From Nostoc sp. ATCC 43529 (GTDB lineage Bacteria; Cyanobacteriota; Cyanobacteriia; Cyanobacteriales; Nostocaceae), in the NCBI GenBank assembly GCA_003326205.1, contig LWTK01000031.1:185555-249554 (forward strand): a stretch of 64,000 nucleotides of DNA, read 5' to 3'. This document shows positions 36,444-45,510 of this stretch, one piece after another. How positions within the stretch are numbered: position 1 is the stretch's first letter; every line of letters starts with the position of its first letter. The notes under the pieces were generated by a model that saw nothing but the letters and a program-made list of their open reading frames with translations, ran no database searches and was not told where the DNA came from. The translations under genes were made by a program, and so were the position numbers.

Positions 36444-36916
36444 TAACGTGAATTCTATGTACAGAATTTTGACCTCACCCCCAGCCCCTCTCCTTGAAGG
36501 GGAGCAAAAAGCCTAATCTTTCGTTACTCCTCCCTCTCCTGGTAGGAGAGGGAGGCTGGGTGGGTGAGGTCTTTAGGGACTTCCAAATAAAAAAACATAC
36601 AATTTTTCTTGTGGGGTGGGCGTCTCGCCATTGGTGTCAACTTAACGTGAAACCCGCTTTGTGGCAAGGTTTTGCCCTCACCCCCAGCCCCTCTCCCTTT
36701 GGGAGAGGGGAGCCAGAAATTAAATTCCCCTTCTCCTGTGGGAGAAGGGGTTAGGGGATGAGGGCGTGAGGGATTTGCAAAACGCCTGTCTGATATACCT
36801 TTGAGCTTAAGTTGACACCAATGGCGTCTCGCCCGCCCGTAGAAAGGGGCGGACAAGATGTCCACCCCACAAGACTGGATAATTTATTTCTTGGTAATCC
36901 CTTATAATTCACGTTA
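36444..36916. mobile_element. Triple-nested miniature elements (A containing B containing C)
   Basis: Outer element A has ends TAACGTGAATTC (36444 on) and AATTCACGTTA (to 36916). It is interrupted at a TA by element B (36576-36902, TA at 36574-36575 and 36903-36904), which in turn is interrupted by element C (36630-36822). Uninterrupted relatives of A (41795-41945) and B (32934-33056) are in this window. Lengths add up exactly for B: 327 = 123 + 193 + 11. Confidence 0.8.
36630..36822. mobile_element. MITE 'C', 193 bp, copy inside B
   Basis: Perfect 16-bp terminal inverted repeats at 36630-36645 and 36807-36822. Flanking 11-bp direct repeat GGCGTCTCGCC at 36619-36629 and 36823-36833. The interior matches 26456-26648 in the same orientation relative to the host core. 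Confidence 0.8.
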
Positions 36917-36984
36917 GGACTTTTACTTCCCCTGTCCGCCTGCTTCTTACTCAGGTGGGTAATTATTTTAACTATCAAAAACCA

Positions 36985-37012
36985 AAAACCTGGTCGAGGT
37001 TGACCAGGTTTT
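36985..37012. terminator. Perfect 11-bp hairpin
   Basis: AAAACCTGGTC-GAGGTT-GACCAGGTTTT (arms 36985-36995 and 37002-37012), A-rich on one side and T-rich on the other, so it could terminate transcription in both directions. The nearest gene end is the aldo/keto reductase stop at 37418, about 400 bp away, so it may serve an unseen transcript. Confidence 0.45.
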
Positions 37013-37417
37013 ATCGCGTTTACAGGTTTCAAATTGTTAAACTAATTAACTAACAGAAGGTTAATAACTAAGGTGGACTAAATAACTAGCAAACTTCGCA
37101 TTTTTACGTTTTTCCGTTTTAGGATTTGGCATTGTCTTTTACAATTAGACTTTTCGCCACTTGTATATTGATATGCTGAAGTTTACTTGGGTTGATGACA
37201 GGGGACACTAAGTCATTACCCTTTTTGTTTGGTTTTGTTTTGTTTGGTGTCCTACTATTTAAGTTATCACTAAGTTTCTCAGTTGCAACCCTGAGTTTAC
37301 TAAAGTTGACGTTTTGTTAGGTTTTGCAATCTGGTGCGGAGGATTGATCCCTAACTTTGTTTTTAAGAGAGTTCAAGGGATCTTCCACAGTTCGGCTTGC
37401 TAAATCAATCTATATTG
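37013..37417. other. Gene-free region upstream of 36.9 kb hairpin
   Basis: About 400 bp. It contains a T/G-rich run (ttttgtttggttttgttttgtttgg near 37216-37241) and nothing recognisable as a gene. Confidence 0.35.
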
Positions 37418-38377
37418 TCAAAAATCCCACATAATTGGATTGTTATCTAAGCGATCGCTAACAATGCGTCCAATAGCATCAATCTCTGCCAATTCGTCAG
37501 CAGAAAGTTGAATTTGAGCGGCTAAGGCGTTATCTTGTGCTTGTTCGGGATAACGCGCCCCGGCAATAGCATTTGTTTGAGGTTGAGCAATTAACCAAGC
37601 CAAAGCTAACTGAGCAAGGCTACAATTATGAAGGAGGGCTATAGGACGCAGTTTTTCCAGGGCTTGTTGGGCACGTTCAAAGTTTTCGCCTTGAAACAAT
37701 TTATTGACAGCACGGTTATCTGCTGGGTCAAATTTATGGTCGGTCGCAAATTTCCCTGTCAGCAATCCCTGTGCTAGAGGCGAATAAGCAAGGATAGAAA
37801 TATTGTGTTCAATACAATAAGGCTGTGCATCTTTTTCTACCTGTCTCCAAAATAGAGAATAAGGTGGTTGTAAGCTATCAATACGTCCATAACTTGAGGC
37901 TTCTGCTAACTGGGCGCGAGAAAAATTAGAAACGCCGATCGCTCGAATTTTGCCTTGCTCTTTGAGGAAGTTGAGAGCGCTCATAGTTTCTTCGATGGGT
38001 ACTATTTCACTATTGAAAGCGCCGGAGGGCCAATGAATTTGGTAAAGGTCAATGTAATCAGTCTTTAGGTTTGTCAGGGAACGTTCACAAGCCTCAATTA
38101 CTTGTTCATACTTGAGATGGTTGGCGAAAACTTTCGTGGCATATTCCACCTGATGGCGGACATCAGATAAAGCCTCAGCTACAATCTTTTCAGAATGTCC
38201 TTGACCATAAACTTCAGCAGTATCAATTGTTGTAATACCAGCTTCAAATGCTGCTCGAATTGTTTTAATCGAGTCAGCATCTTCAATTCCCACCCACATT
38301 CTTTTACCTGCTTGCCAAGTTCCCATAAGAATGGGTGTGATTTGCACTTCGGAAGTACCTAGCGCTCGCTTTTCCAT
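37418..38377 (-). CDS. Aldo/keto reductase
   Basis: 319-aa TIM-barrel NADPH oxidoreductase. The catalytic tetrad is visible: Asp in TIDTAEVYG (about residue 52), Tyr in the same motif, Lys in VEYATKVF (about 83) and His in LYQIHWPSG (about 117). The NADP segment AYSPLAQGLLTGKF near 195-208 and IAGARYPEQAQDN near 275 are typical of the AKR11/12 (YajO/general stress) branch. Substrate unknown. It is divergent from the DUF1802 gene at 38467, about 90 bp away. Confidence 0.9.
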   Translation of the reverse strand: MEKRALGTSEVQITPILMGTWQAGKRMWVGIEDADSIKTIRAAFEAGITTIDTAEVYGQGHSEKIVAEALSDVRHQVEYATKVFANHLKYEQVIEACERSLTNLKTDYIDLYQIHWPSGAFNSEIVPIEETMSALNFLKEQGKIRAIGVSNFSRAQLAEASSYGRIDSLQPPYSLFWRQVEKDAQPYCIEHNISILAYSPLAQGLLTGKFATDHKFDPADNRAVNKLFQGENFERAQQALEKLRPIALLHNCSLAQLALAWLIAQPQTNAIAGARYPEQAQDNALAAQIQLSADELAEIDAIGRIVSDRLDNNPIMWDF

Positions 38378-38466
38378 AACTGCTTCCTAACCGAATTCAT
38401 TTCTCTGGACAGTTTCATACTTTATCGGTCTTAGCTTGAAATTAAATCAGAATTACAGTAGATGTG

Positions 38467-39060
38467 ATGGAATTGACTAGAACTTTTCACGCTCTCAAAG
38501 AATGGGCAACCGCCGTAAATGCCTTGGAGACGGGCAAAACAATTATGTTGCTCCGCAAAGGCGGTATCCACGAACGCAACGGACATTTCCAAGTTGCCCA
38601 CAAAGAGATTTTGCTTTACCCTACTTACGAACATCAACAATCTTTCATGCTTAAAGCTGAGTATGCCAATGATGTTTATCCAGTAACATCAGGCTGGCAT
38701 CCAGAAACAATTCGCATCGGTAGTTGGGCTGAAATTACAGATATTTTGCCAGTTAGTGACGAATCTATTGTCAACGCCTTACTTCCCTTCCACATTTGGA
38801 ACGAGCATTTTATTAGCGATCGCCTCAAATGGAAACCACGTCAACCCCTATATATTCTGCTCTTACGAACTTATAAATTACACCAAGAGCAACAAATTGC
38901 CTATTATGCTAAATACGGCGGTTGTAAATCATGGATTGATTTAGACCAAGCAATTGATTTACAAGCAGCAGAGCCAGTTTTATCTGACTTTGCATACACT
39001 CAATTAGTAGAGACAATTCGGGGAATTGTTGGCGATAAATTGTATGCGCCATCGTTGTAA
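38467..39060 (+). CDS. DUF1802 family protein
   Basis: 197 aa from the ATG at 38467; the codon just before it is GTG. The signature of the family is visible: FHALKEWATAVNALETGK (invariant A.KEW....ALE.G), LLRKGGIHE, and HKEILLYPTYEHQ. It is found mostly in cyanobacteria and some Gram-positives; function is unknown, though the pattern K/RKGGI resembles nucleic-acid-processing PD-(D/E)XK-like cores only weakly. It lies between the AKR gene (divergent) and an RTX gene (convergent). Confidence 0.85.
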   Translation: MELTRTFHALKEWATAVNALETGKTIMLLRKGGIHERNGHFQVAHKEILLYPTYEHQQSFMLKAEYANDVYPVTSGWHPETIRIGSWAEITDILPVSDESIVNALLPFHIWNEHFISDRLKWKPRQPLYILLLRTYKLHQEQQIAYYAKYGGCKSWIDLDQAIDLQAAEPVLSDFAYTQLVETIRGIVGDKLYAPSL

Positions 39061-39219
39061 TTAACCAAATTGTAGGTAATTGAGTATCAATTCTCTGGAA
39101 TGCGATCGAGTGTGACTGATAGCAGGATAAGAATGGATTTAGGAATCAAACTCGATCCATTCAATTATTCTCTAAGTCGCTACTCATTTAATTAGACTTG
39201 TGTAAATTAGTTGAGTCAA

Positions 39220-40437
39220 TTAGCCAGCAGGAGTTATAAAAATATTTGCTGCACTCAAAGCTAAACCTGAAGAAAGCTGTGCAAATTGGAATTGAGCCAT
39301 ATCACCGGCTCCATCGTAATCAAAAGAGAGAATTCCTGTACTACTGTTGTAGATAAATCGGTCATCATAATCCATCGCTTGTGAACCTGTTACAAAGCGA
39401 TCGCTGCTTAAAGTACCCCAAGGTAATCCAGAGCCAAATGGAGAGCTAAAATATATTGTGTCTTCTAAAACATTGAAATCTTGAATAGTATCAATACCAG
39501 CATCCGATCTATAGTAGAACTTAAAAGAATCCAGTCCGCTTCCTCCAGTTAGAGTATCATTTCCACCTTGACCTTCAAGGTAATCATTTCCTAATCCGCC
39601 AAAAAGTTGGTCATTACCACTTTGACCGTAAAGATCGCCATAAAGATTGTCATTGCCATCTCCGCCATCGAGATAGTCATTGCCTAATTCTCCAGATAAG
39701 ATATCATTGTCTGCTTCACCATAAACAGCGTCATCTCCATCGCCTCCATTAAGGGAATCAGTACCAAAGTATCCTAATAAAACATCATTACCTGCATCTC
39801 CAAAAAGTCGATCGTTACCATTCCAGCCATCTAAATTATCGTTACCAGATGCGCCGCGAAGAGTGTCATCACCGTTATCTCCAAATAAGAAATTGTTTGC
39901 TTCATTGCCAATAATTAAGTTATTGAGTTGATTACCATTTCCTCTAACAGTTAATCCTATTAATTGTAAATTTTCTACATTTGCTCCTAAGGTGTAATCA
40001 ACGTTTGCACGAACGGTATCAATCCCCTCGTTAGCATTTTCTATTACGATGTCATTGTTATAGTAAGAAACAATATAAGTGTCATCTCCGACACCCCCAT
40101 ACATATAATTGTAGCCATCCCCTCCATCAAGGTAATCATTGCCAGCACCCCCATAGAGATTATCGTTACCTCCTTCACCATAAAGGCGATCGTTTTGATC
40201 GCCTCCATTAAGAAGATCGTTTCCATACCAGCCAAATAAGGTGTCTTCACCCGATCCACCAAATAGCTGATCGTTTCCTTCACCACCGTCTAACGAATCA
40301 TTACCACCACCACCATTCAAGGTATCATTGCCGCTATAACCATACATTTGATCGTTATATACTGTTCCTTGAAGGTTATCATCACCAATTCTAATACCCC
40401 CAAATATAAACAGTTCAGAACCTTTAATAATTGCCAT
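39220..40437 (-). CDS. RTX calcium-binding repeat protein (405 aa)
   Basis: Third RTX gene of the window. Residues about 15-120 and 180-310 are nonapeptide repeats (GGxGNDxLxG). Between them is a serralysin-type spacer with DDTYIVSYYNND and NEGIDTVRANVDYTLGANVE. The cap contains GLDSFKFYYRSDAGIDTIQDF. No signal peptide; type I secretion is expected. It lacks the leader repeat of the 13-18 kb pair and the 107/150-residue modules, so it is a more distant paralog. No dedicated transporter is adjacent. Confidence 0.85.
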   Translation of the reverse strand: MAIIKGSELFIFGGIRIGDDNLQGTVYNDQMYGYSGNDTLNGGGGNDSLDGGEGNDQLFGGSGEDTLFGWYGNDLLNGGDQNDRLYGEGGNDNLYGGAGNDYLDGGDGYNYMYGGVGDDTYIVSYYNNDIVIENANEGIDTVRANVDYTLGANVENLQLIGLTVRGNGNQLNNLIIGNEANNFLFGDNGDDTLRGASGNDNLDGWNGNDRLFGDAGNDVLLGYFGTDSLNGGDGDDAVYGEADNDILSGELGNDYLDGGDGNDNLYGDLYGQSGNDQLFGGLGNDYLEGQGGNDTLTGGSGLDSFKFYYRSDAGIDTIQDFNVLEDTIYFSSPFGSGLPWGTLSSDRFVTGSQAMDYDDRFIYNSSTGILSFDYDGAGDMAQFQFAQLSSGLALSAANIFITPAG

Positions 40438-40858
40438 ATTTAAAACTCTTAAACAACTTCAAGTTTGAATATAGAAATTAATCGGGTAAAACTAGGGTAG
40501 ATGAAAAAATAAGAGATATCTAATGAAGATGAGTAACTGTTATATACTCATATAGGAATCCGGTTTGATATCTGAAATTATTTGCGTAGTTAGGCAAAAG
40601 GCAAAAGGCAAGAGGCAAAAGGGTTTCAGAAAATATATGTGTACAGACTTATTTTCAATAATCAGATATGATTCTTATATACAAGTTTGTTACAGGACTT
40701 ACGCACAGGTAACAACTCAAAAAAATAAATTATCCCAATTTCACAACTCTTCCTTCCCCTGCTCCCCCTGCTCCCTGCCCTTCTTAAAACCCAAAACCCA
40801 TATTCCGCACATTGACTGTAACATGGGAAAAGGATGGTAATAAGAACACTTACATCCT
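40438..40858. other. Divergent intergenic region
   Basis: About 420 bp between the leftward RTX gene and the rightward glycosyltransferase-like gene. It holds both promoters, a short repeat aggcaaaaggcaagaggcaaaa near 40594-40620, and a single ggacttacgcac end of the MITE type at about 40696. Pyrimidine-rich filler at 40740-40790. Confidence 0.4.
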
Positions 40859-41719
40859 ATGAAAATGTCTCAGAAATTCTGCTTTTGTACCTTGGCTGTG
40901 GGTGAGAGATATCGTACTCACGCAAGGATGCTAGCTAAAGATATTCAGCAACACACACAAAATACAGCTCTATGCGTTCTGACTGATAAGCCAGAGTATT
41001 TTAAGGAATTTCCTCACGTTTTGGCATTTAAGCACCGCCTTCAAAGTGTCAAAGGCTATCATGATAAACGCTTCGTCCTTGAAAAGGCTCTCTCACTATT
41101 TGAGAGTTGTATGTTTTTAGACTCTGATGTCCGAATTATTAGCGCTGTAGTCAAAGAAATGAATTGGCTTCCTGGAATCACAGCTAGAGCCGGTTGTGAT
41201 TTGCTGCAACACATGGCAAATATCAAGAACCCGAAAGAAATTCAAGTGATAGAAGAAGTAGCCCAAAAACTAAATATCGACCTTCAAAAAGTGCAGTGGT
41301 TCCATGAATTCATGTTTGCTATGCGCGGAGAGGGAGGATTGGAAACCAACTTTTTTCAACTTTGGCAGACGATTTCTTACTTATTTGAAATCCGAGGAAT
41401 TTATCATGGCGAAGGTTATGCTATGGGGCTAGCTGCCGCTAAAGTGGGTATGGCGATCGCATTTGATCGCCAAGATAAATTTGCGTTTTTTAAGGACAAT
41501 ATAGAGCGAATCAGAATCAAAAAAGGACAATCAAATCCCCATGAAAAACAAATCTATTTCGAGATTCACGAAAATATTGAATATCGAAATCGTTCAATAT
41601 TGGGAAAAGTAAGCGATAAATTGATTAAGAAATCTGTGTTTTATTATAGATTATTGCGCCTCAGAAAGGTTGCCAGAAAGGATTCTGATTTTCACAAGCT
41701 GTTTGAGGTAAATATATAG
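40859..41719 (+). CDS. Putative GT-A type glycosyltransferase
   Basis: 286 aa. The N-terminus FCFCTLAVGERYRTHARMLA begins a Rossmann-like half, TALCVLTDKPEYFKEFPHVL follows, and SCMFLDSDVRI contains the DxD metal-binding motif of GT-A enzymes. Then WFHEFMFAMRGEGGLETNFF and GEGYAMGLAAAK may form the acceptor region. It is similar in layout to glycosyltransferases that act on nucleotide sugars without membrane anchor. The substrate is unknown; Met3 (40865) could also be the start. Confidence 0.65.
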   Translation: MKMSQKFCFCTLAVGERYRTHARMLAKDIQQHTQNTALCVLTDKPEYFKEFPHVLAFKHRLQSVKGYHDKRFVLEKALSLFESCMFLDSDVRIISAVVKEMNWLPGITARAGCDLLQHMANIKNPKEIQVIEEVAQKLNIDLQKVQWFHEFMFAMRGEGGLETNFFQLWQTISYLFEIRGIYHGEGYAMGLAAAKVGMAIAFDRQDKFAFFKDNIERIRIKKGQSNPHEKQIYFEIHENIEYRNRSILGKVSDKLIKKSVFYYRLLRLRKVARKDSDFHKLFEVNI

Positions 41720-41738
41720 GTTGTGAAATGGCGATATT

Positions 41739-41767
41739 GTAGAGACGTAGCAGTGCTACGTCTCTAC
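41739..41767. terminator. Perfect 14-bp palindrome downstream of glycosyltransferase
   Basis: GTAGAGACGTAGCA-G-TGCTACGTCTCTAC, 20 bp after the stop of the forward gene. A strong stem with no T run; could be a terminator or a member of the dispersed gagacg hairpin family. Confidence 0.5.
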
Positions 41768-41794
41768 AAGGATATCGGGGAATGCAGAATTAAT

Positions 41795-41945
41795 TTAACG
41801 TGAATTATAAAGACCTCACCCACCCAGCCTCCCTCTCCTGGTAGGAGAGGGAGGAGTAACGAAAAATTAGGCTTTTTGCTCCCCTCTCCTATTAGGAGAG
41901 GGGCTGGGGGTGAGGTCAAAATCCTGTACATCGAATTCACGTTAA
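41795..41945. mobile_element. MITE 'A' (uninterrupted copy)
   Basis: 151 bp, perfect 12-bp terminal inverted repeats TTAACGTGAATT/AATTCACGTTAA. The interior has paired runs (cctctcctggtaggagagg; cccctctcctattaggagaggg). It is the same family as the outer element at 36444-36916, in the opposite orientation. Confidence 0.75.
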
Positions 41946-41969
41946 TTTATAGAGATGTCTACCTACCTG

Positions 41970-42350
41970 CTACTTATCTAATGCTTTTTCTGCAACATTT
42001 TTCAAGCGGCTCGATCGCATTTTCCGGACGCGATCGCTATCTCGAACACCACCCGCCGTTTCATATTCAGCGCTATCTTTGCCGTACTTAATAGCAATTA
42101 ACATTAGCATCTTTTGAGAAAATTTACTCAAATTTTTTTCCATCTGTTCAATTTCAGTTAGAGAAGAATCGGCTAAAGACAGAGCGTTATTATGAACGTC
42201 AATTTTATTTTGTAACTGTTCAATTGACTCAATCAGTTTTTCGAGACTATAATCATTATCAAATTTAATACTTGGATCGATCAATTTTATCCCGGCTACT
42301 CTTGACTCAACTTTTTCTAAAACGCTGGATTTACGTTTTTTGAGAGCCAT
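41970..42350 (-). CDS. Small basic coiled-coil protein (126 aa)
   Basis: Starts MALKKRKSSVLEKVESRVAG. Residues about 35-80 have heptad spacing (IEQLQNKIDVHNNALSLADS). The C-terminal part is basic (GGVRDSDRVRKMRSSRLKN). It is soluble, with no signal. Relatives look confined to cyanobacteria and have no named function. A nucleic-acid or protein scaffold role is possible but not shown. It is the only gene in the 41.7-43.4 kb stretch. Confidence 0.65.
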   Translation of the reverse strand: MALKKRKSSVLEKVESRVAGIKLIDPSIKFDNDYSLEKLIESIEQLQNKIDVHNNALSLADSSLTEIEQMEKNLSKFSQKMLMLIAIKYGKDSAEYETAGGVRDSDRVRKMRSSRLKNVAEKALDK

Positions 42351-42472
42351 AAATTTACCCTTTTAAAATACTTCTAAAGCTAGCTTGCCTTAATTAAATC
42401 GAAATCTGGTTCAGCAGAAATCGCAATTTTTGCTCGTACAATTTTCAGCTAATATCAGTAATATTTCGGTAT

Positions 42473-42581
42473 TTACAGCAATTTGCAGTTGAATAGACCA
42501 CAGTAGGGGCACAACATTGTTGTGCCCTTACGATAATTTAGTATTCAAGCATCTATTCCATCCAAATGAAAAGCGCTGTAA
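42473..42581. mobile_element. MITE-like element with TTACAGC ends and central GGGGC hairpin
   Basis: Ends TTACAGCAATTTGCAG and the reverse of AAAAGCGCTGTAA are imperfect inverted repeats. In the centre GTAGGGGCACAACATTG and TTGTGCCCTTAC form a near-perfect hairpin. It is the same family as 43078-43184. Confidence 0.6.
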
Positions 42582-42632
42582 TTATTCATCTGAAGAAGGC
42601 AAGGTGCAAAAACAAGAGCTAAGAAACATTAT

Positions 42633-42835
42633 AAAAGCCGCTATTGGATGAACAAAAGCCGCTATTGGATGAACAAAAGCCACTATTGGGTGAAGAAAAG
42701 CCGCTATTGGATGAACAAAAGCCACTACTTGGATGAAGAAAAGCCGCTATTGGATGAACAAAAGCCGCTATTGGATGAAGAAAAGCCGCTATTGGATGAA
42801 CAAAAGCCGCTATTGACTTAACAATAGCGGCTTTT
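42633..42835. repeat. 21-bp tandem array ending in a strong hairpin
   Basis: Nine units of AAAAGCCGCTATTGGATGAAC or close variants (the fifth is 22 bp). The last unit changes to ...CTATTGACTTAAC and is followed by AATAGCGGCTTTTG, so its left arm AAAAGCCGCTATTG pairs with CAATAGCGGCTTTT as a perfect 14-bp stem with loop ACTTAA, then gttgttt. Unit arrays without spacers rule out a CRISPR. Reading frames through it lack a start codon or are stopped. Confidence 0.85.
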
Positions 42836-43077
42836 GTTGTTTGTTGGGGAGTTTGCGATGCCTACGGCGGGCTTCTCTACGAGACGCTACGCGAACGCCT
42901 ACGCAGATGAATATTTTGCTAGCTGGTGATTTCAGAGATAATGTTATAGGAAAAGTTAGTTTAGATATGTTTAATGTAAATGCGATCGCCTAGCATTTTT
43001 ATGGAATTTACGCTAAAAAGCTTGTATTCTCTCGAATAACCTTCCACACCCAAACCCCAAACCGCCGGCTATGGAAT
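42836..43077. other. Repeat-rich spacer
   Basis: At about 42850-42905 there is a dense palindromic patch (gcctacggcgggcttctctacgagacgctacgcgaacgcctacgc) of the type scattered in Nostocales genomes. No gene was seen. A HIP1 site lies near 42981. Confidence 0.4.
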
Positions 43078-43184
43078 TATAGCAATTTGCAGTTGAATAG
43101 ACTACAGTAGGGGCGCTAAGCTTGGCGCCTCTACAATGATTTGATTTTCATAGGTGTATTCCATTCAATTGAAAACCGCTATAA
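43078..43184. mobile_element. MITE-like element with TTATAGC ends and central GGGGC hairpin
   Basis: Ends TTATAGCAATTTGCAGTTG and the reverse of CAATTGAAAACCGCTATAA are inverted repeats with few mismatches. The centre GTAGGGGCGCTAAGC/TTGGCGCCTCTAC folds. About 107 bp; family as at 42473. Confidence 0.6.
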
Positions 43185-43368
43185 ATCTCCGCTTCCCAGA
43201 GAATCATCAAGTCATTGTGACATTTGTTCATTACTGATTTTTAAGAGAATTCTGTTAAGAATAATCATAAAGTAGTATATGCTATGCAGTTCCTGAATAA
43301 TTAATTGAATTAACTCATATTTTAGTTGGCATATTGAGCAATTAAACATCTAAAAATTTTTGCTGCCC

Positions 43369-43401
43369 AGATCCCCGACTTCTTCAAGAAGTCGGGGATC
43401 T
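43369..43401. terminator. 16-bp perfect palindrome behind the ABC-F gene
   Basis: AGATCCCCGACTTCTT-C-AAGAAGTCGGGGATCT at 43369-43401, directly downstream of the leftward ABC-F gene (stop at 43415). This gatccccgacttc palindrome is a repeated type in cyanobacterial spacers; here its position suits a terminator. The T run is offset (aaaaattttt at 43352-43361). Confidence 0.55.
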
Positions 43402-43414
43402 AAATATTCAGAAA

Positions 43415-45346
43415 TTAAGACTCCATCTCCGCCAATTCTAACCACCTTTCAGTCGCTACATCGATCGCTTGCTTTAAAGATTCCACTTCTTCATACAATT
43501 TCTGCACTTGGCTATAATTACCCGGTGAAACATTCGCCAGTTTTTTCTCAACTTCTGCCTTATCAGCTTCTAACTCGGCAATTTTACCTTCCAACTGTTC
43601 AAATTCTTTTTTCTCCCAATTGGATAATCTCCGCCGCTTTTGATTTTCGGCATCCTTGGTTGGAGAAGTTGCGTGCAACGTCTCTACATTTTTGGGTTTT
43701 TCTTTAGTACTAGCAGCTTGTTGCTGTGCTGTTTCTTCGGCTTTTTTGTAGTCCAGATAAACAGAGTAATTGCCTGGATATTGTCGCAGGTTCCCGCCTT
43801 CCTCAAAGGAAAAAATTGTGTCGATGGTGCGGTCAAGAAAGTAGCGATCGTGAGAAACTACAATTACACACCCGACAAAATCTTCTAAATAATCTTCTAG
43901 TACTGCCAATGTCTGGACATCTAAATCATTTGTCGGTTCGTCTAAAATCAAAACATTGGGCGCACTCATGAGAACGCGCAACAGAAATAAACGGCGTTTT
44001 TCTCCACCAGAAAGTTTATGAATTGGGGCATATTGTTGATTTCCAGGAAACAGAAATCGCTCCAACATTTGAGAAGCAGTAATTTGAGTGCCATCGGTTA
44101 TTTTGACAAATTCTCCTTCTTCTTTGATGTAGTCAATCACGCGCTGATTTTCATTCAAAGCTGTGAGCAATTCTTCAGAATGCTGGTCAAAATAACCGAT
44201 GTGAATTGTAGTCCCAATTTCTGCACTGCCAGAATCAGGCTGAATTCGTCCTGTAATAATATCCATTAAAGTGGATTTACCTGCACCGTTAGCACCGATG
44301 ATGCCGATGCGGTCTTCTGGACTAAATTCGTAGGTAAAATCTTTAATCAGGGTGCGTCCGTTATAAGCTTTGGAAACGTTATTTAATTCAATAACCTTTT
44401 TGCCAATGCGACGACCAACTGTAGAGATATCAACTTTACCCTGAACTTGTTTAAACTCAGTATCTCGCAGAGCGTGAGCGCGGTCAATTCTGGCTTTTTG
44501 TTTGGTACTTCTGGCTTTTGGCCCTTTTTTGAGCCATTCCAACTCGCGCCGTAACAGGCCTTGATGTTTGCGTTGAGTGCTAATAGCAGATTCTTCCGCT
44601 AAAGCTTTCTTTTCCAGGTAGTATGAATAGTTGCCTGTATAGGTGTAAATGTCGCCTCGGTCTATTTCAATGATACGATTGGTGACGCGATCTAAAAAAT
44701 AGCGATCGTGGGTGATGAGAAACAGTGCGCCGCGATAGCGATTTAAATAACTTTGTAACCATTCCACAGAAAGAGCATCGAGGTGGTTTGTTGGCTCATC
44801 CATCAGCAAAACATCTGGTTCTGCTAGTAAGGCTGTTGCTAAAGCAATGCGTTTGCGATAGCCTCCAGATAAAGTGCCGATTTTGGCATCAAAGTCAGAA
44901 ATTCCTAATTTGGTGAGGATGATTTTAGCGTTGGTTTCTAATTCCCAAGCATTACTTGTATCCATCCGTTGCATCACAGCAGAAAGGCGAGACATGAGTT
45001 GGCTATCATCTGGATAGTGAGCCAATTTATCAGAAAGTTCTTCATACTCACGCACTAAACTCATGTGTTCGCCGCTGTCGGCAAAAATTTGCTCTAAAAC
45101 TGTGCGATTTTCATCTAAATCTGGCTGTTGAGGTAAGTAGATGATTTTAGAACCAGAGTTGATTAAAATTTGACCGCTATCGATGGTTTCTAAGCCGGCA
45201 ATCATTTTTAGTAGGGTTGATTTGCCGGAACCATTAGTACCAATTAAACCGACTTTATCGGTGGTGTCTAGGCTAAAGCTGGCATCTTTTAAAATTTCTT
45301 TTATGCCAAAGTCTTTTTTGACTGATTGGAGGGTGATGAGAGTCAT
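43415..45346 (-). CDS. ABC-F family ATPase (Uup type)
   Basis: 643 aa with two ABC cassettes and no membrane segments: Walker A GTNGSGKSTLLK and signature LSGGYRKRIAL in the first, GANGAGKSTL and LSGGEKRRLF in the second. Between them is the basic linker RRELEWLKKGPKARSTKQKA (about 255-275). The C-terminal coiled coil from about 570 (EKKEFEQLEGKIAELEADK) is the Uup feature that binds DNA or Holliday junctions. ABC-F proteins act on ribosomes or nucleic acids rather than in transport. The start at 45346 gives MTLITLQSVKKDFG, as expected. Confidence 0.93.
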   Translation of the reverse strand: MTLITLQSVKKDFGIKEILKDASFSLDTTDKVGLIGTNGSGKSTLLKMIAGLETIDSGQILINSGSKIIYLPQQPDLDENRTVLEQIFADSGEHMSLVREYEELSDKLAHYPDDSQLMSRLSAVMQRMDTSNAWELETNAKIILTKLGISDFDAKIGTLSGGYRKRIALATALLAEPDVLLMDEPTNHLDALSVEWLQSYLNRYRGALFLITHDRYFLDRVTNRIIEIDRGDIYTYTGNYSYYLEKKALAEESAISTQRKHQGLLRRELEWLKKGPKARSTKQKARIDRAHALRDTEFKQVQGKVDISTVGRRIGKKVIELNNVSKAYNGRTLIKDFTYEFSPEDRIGIIGANGAGKSTLMDIITGRIQPDSGSAEIGTTIHIGYFDQHSEELLTALNENQRVIDYIKEEGEFVKITDGTQITASQMLERFLFPGNQQYAPIHKLSGGEKRRLFLLRVLMSAPNVLILDEPTNDLDVQTLAVLEDYLEDFVGCVIVVSHDRYFLDRTIDTIFSFEEGGNLRQYPGNYSVYLDYKKAEETAQQQAASTKEKPKNVETLHATSPTKDAENQKRRRLSNWEKKEFEQLEGKIAELEADKAEVEKKLANVSPGNYSQVQKLYEEVESLKQAIDVATERWLELAEMES

Positions 45347-45510
45347 AGGATTTAGAATATAGGGGTTTTTATTTCACGCAAAGGCGCAAAGACGCAAAGG
45401 AAGAGAGGGAGGAGTAAGAAAGTAGGTTAGGATATAAGCTAATCGCAAAAGTTGGACGCAAAGGAATTTTTAAGGCTGTTCCCTGTTCCCCGCTTACCTA
45501 TTGATGAATT

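Noticed and set aside
36494..36865. Two overlapping frames over the nested elements
   Set aside because: Produced by G+C-rich terminal repeats; start codons lie in repeat DNA.
42633..42835. CRISPR array
   Set aside because: The 21-bp units are adjacent without spacers and no cas gene is near.
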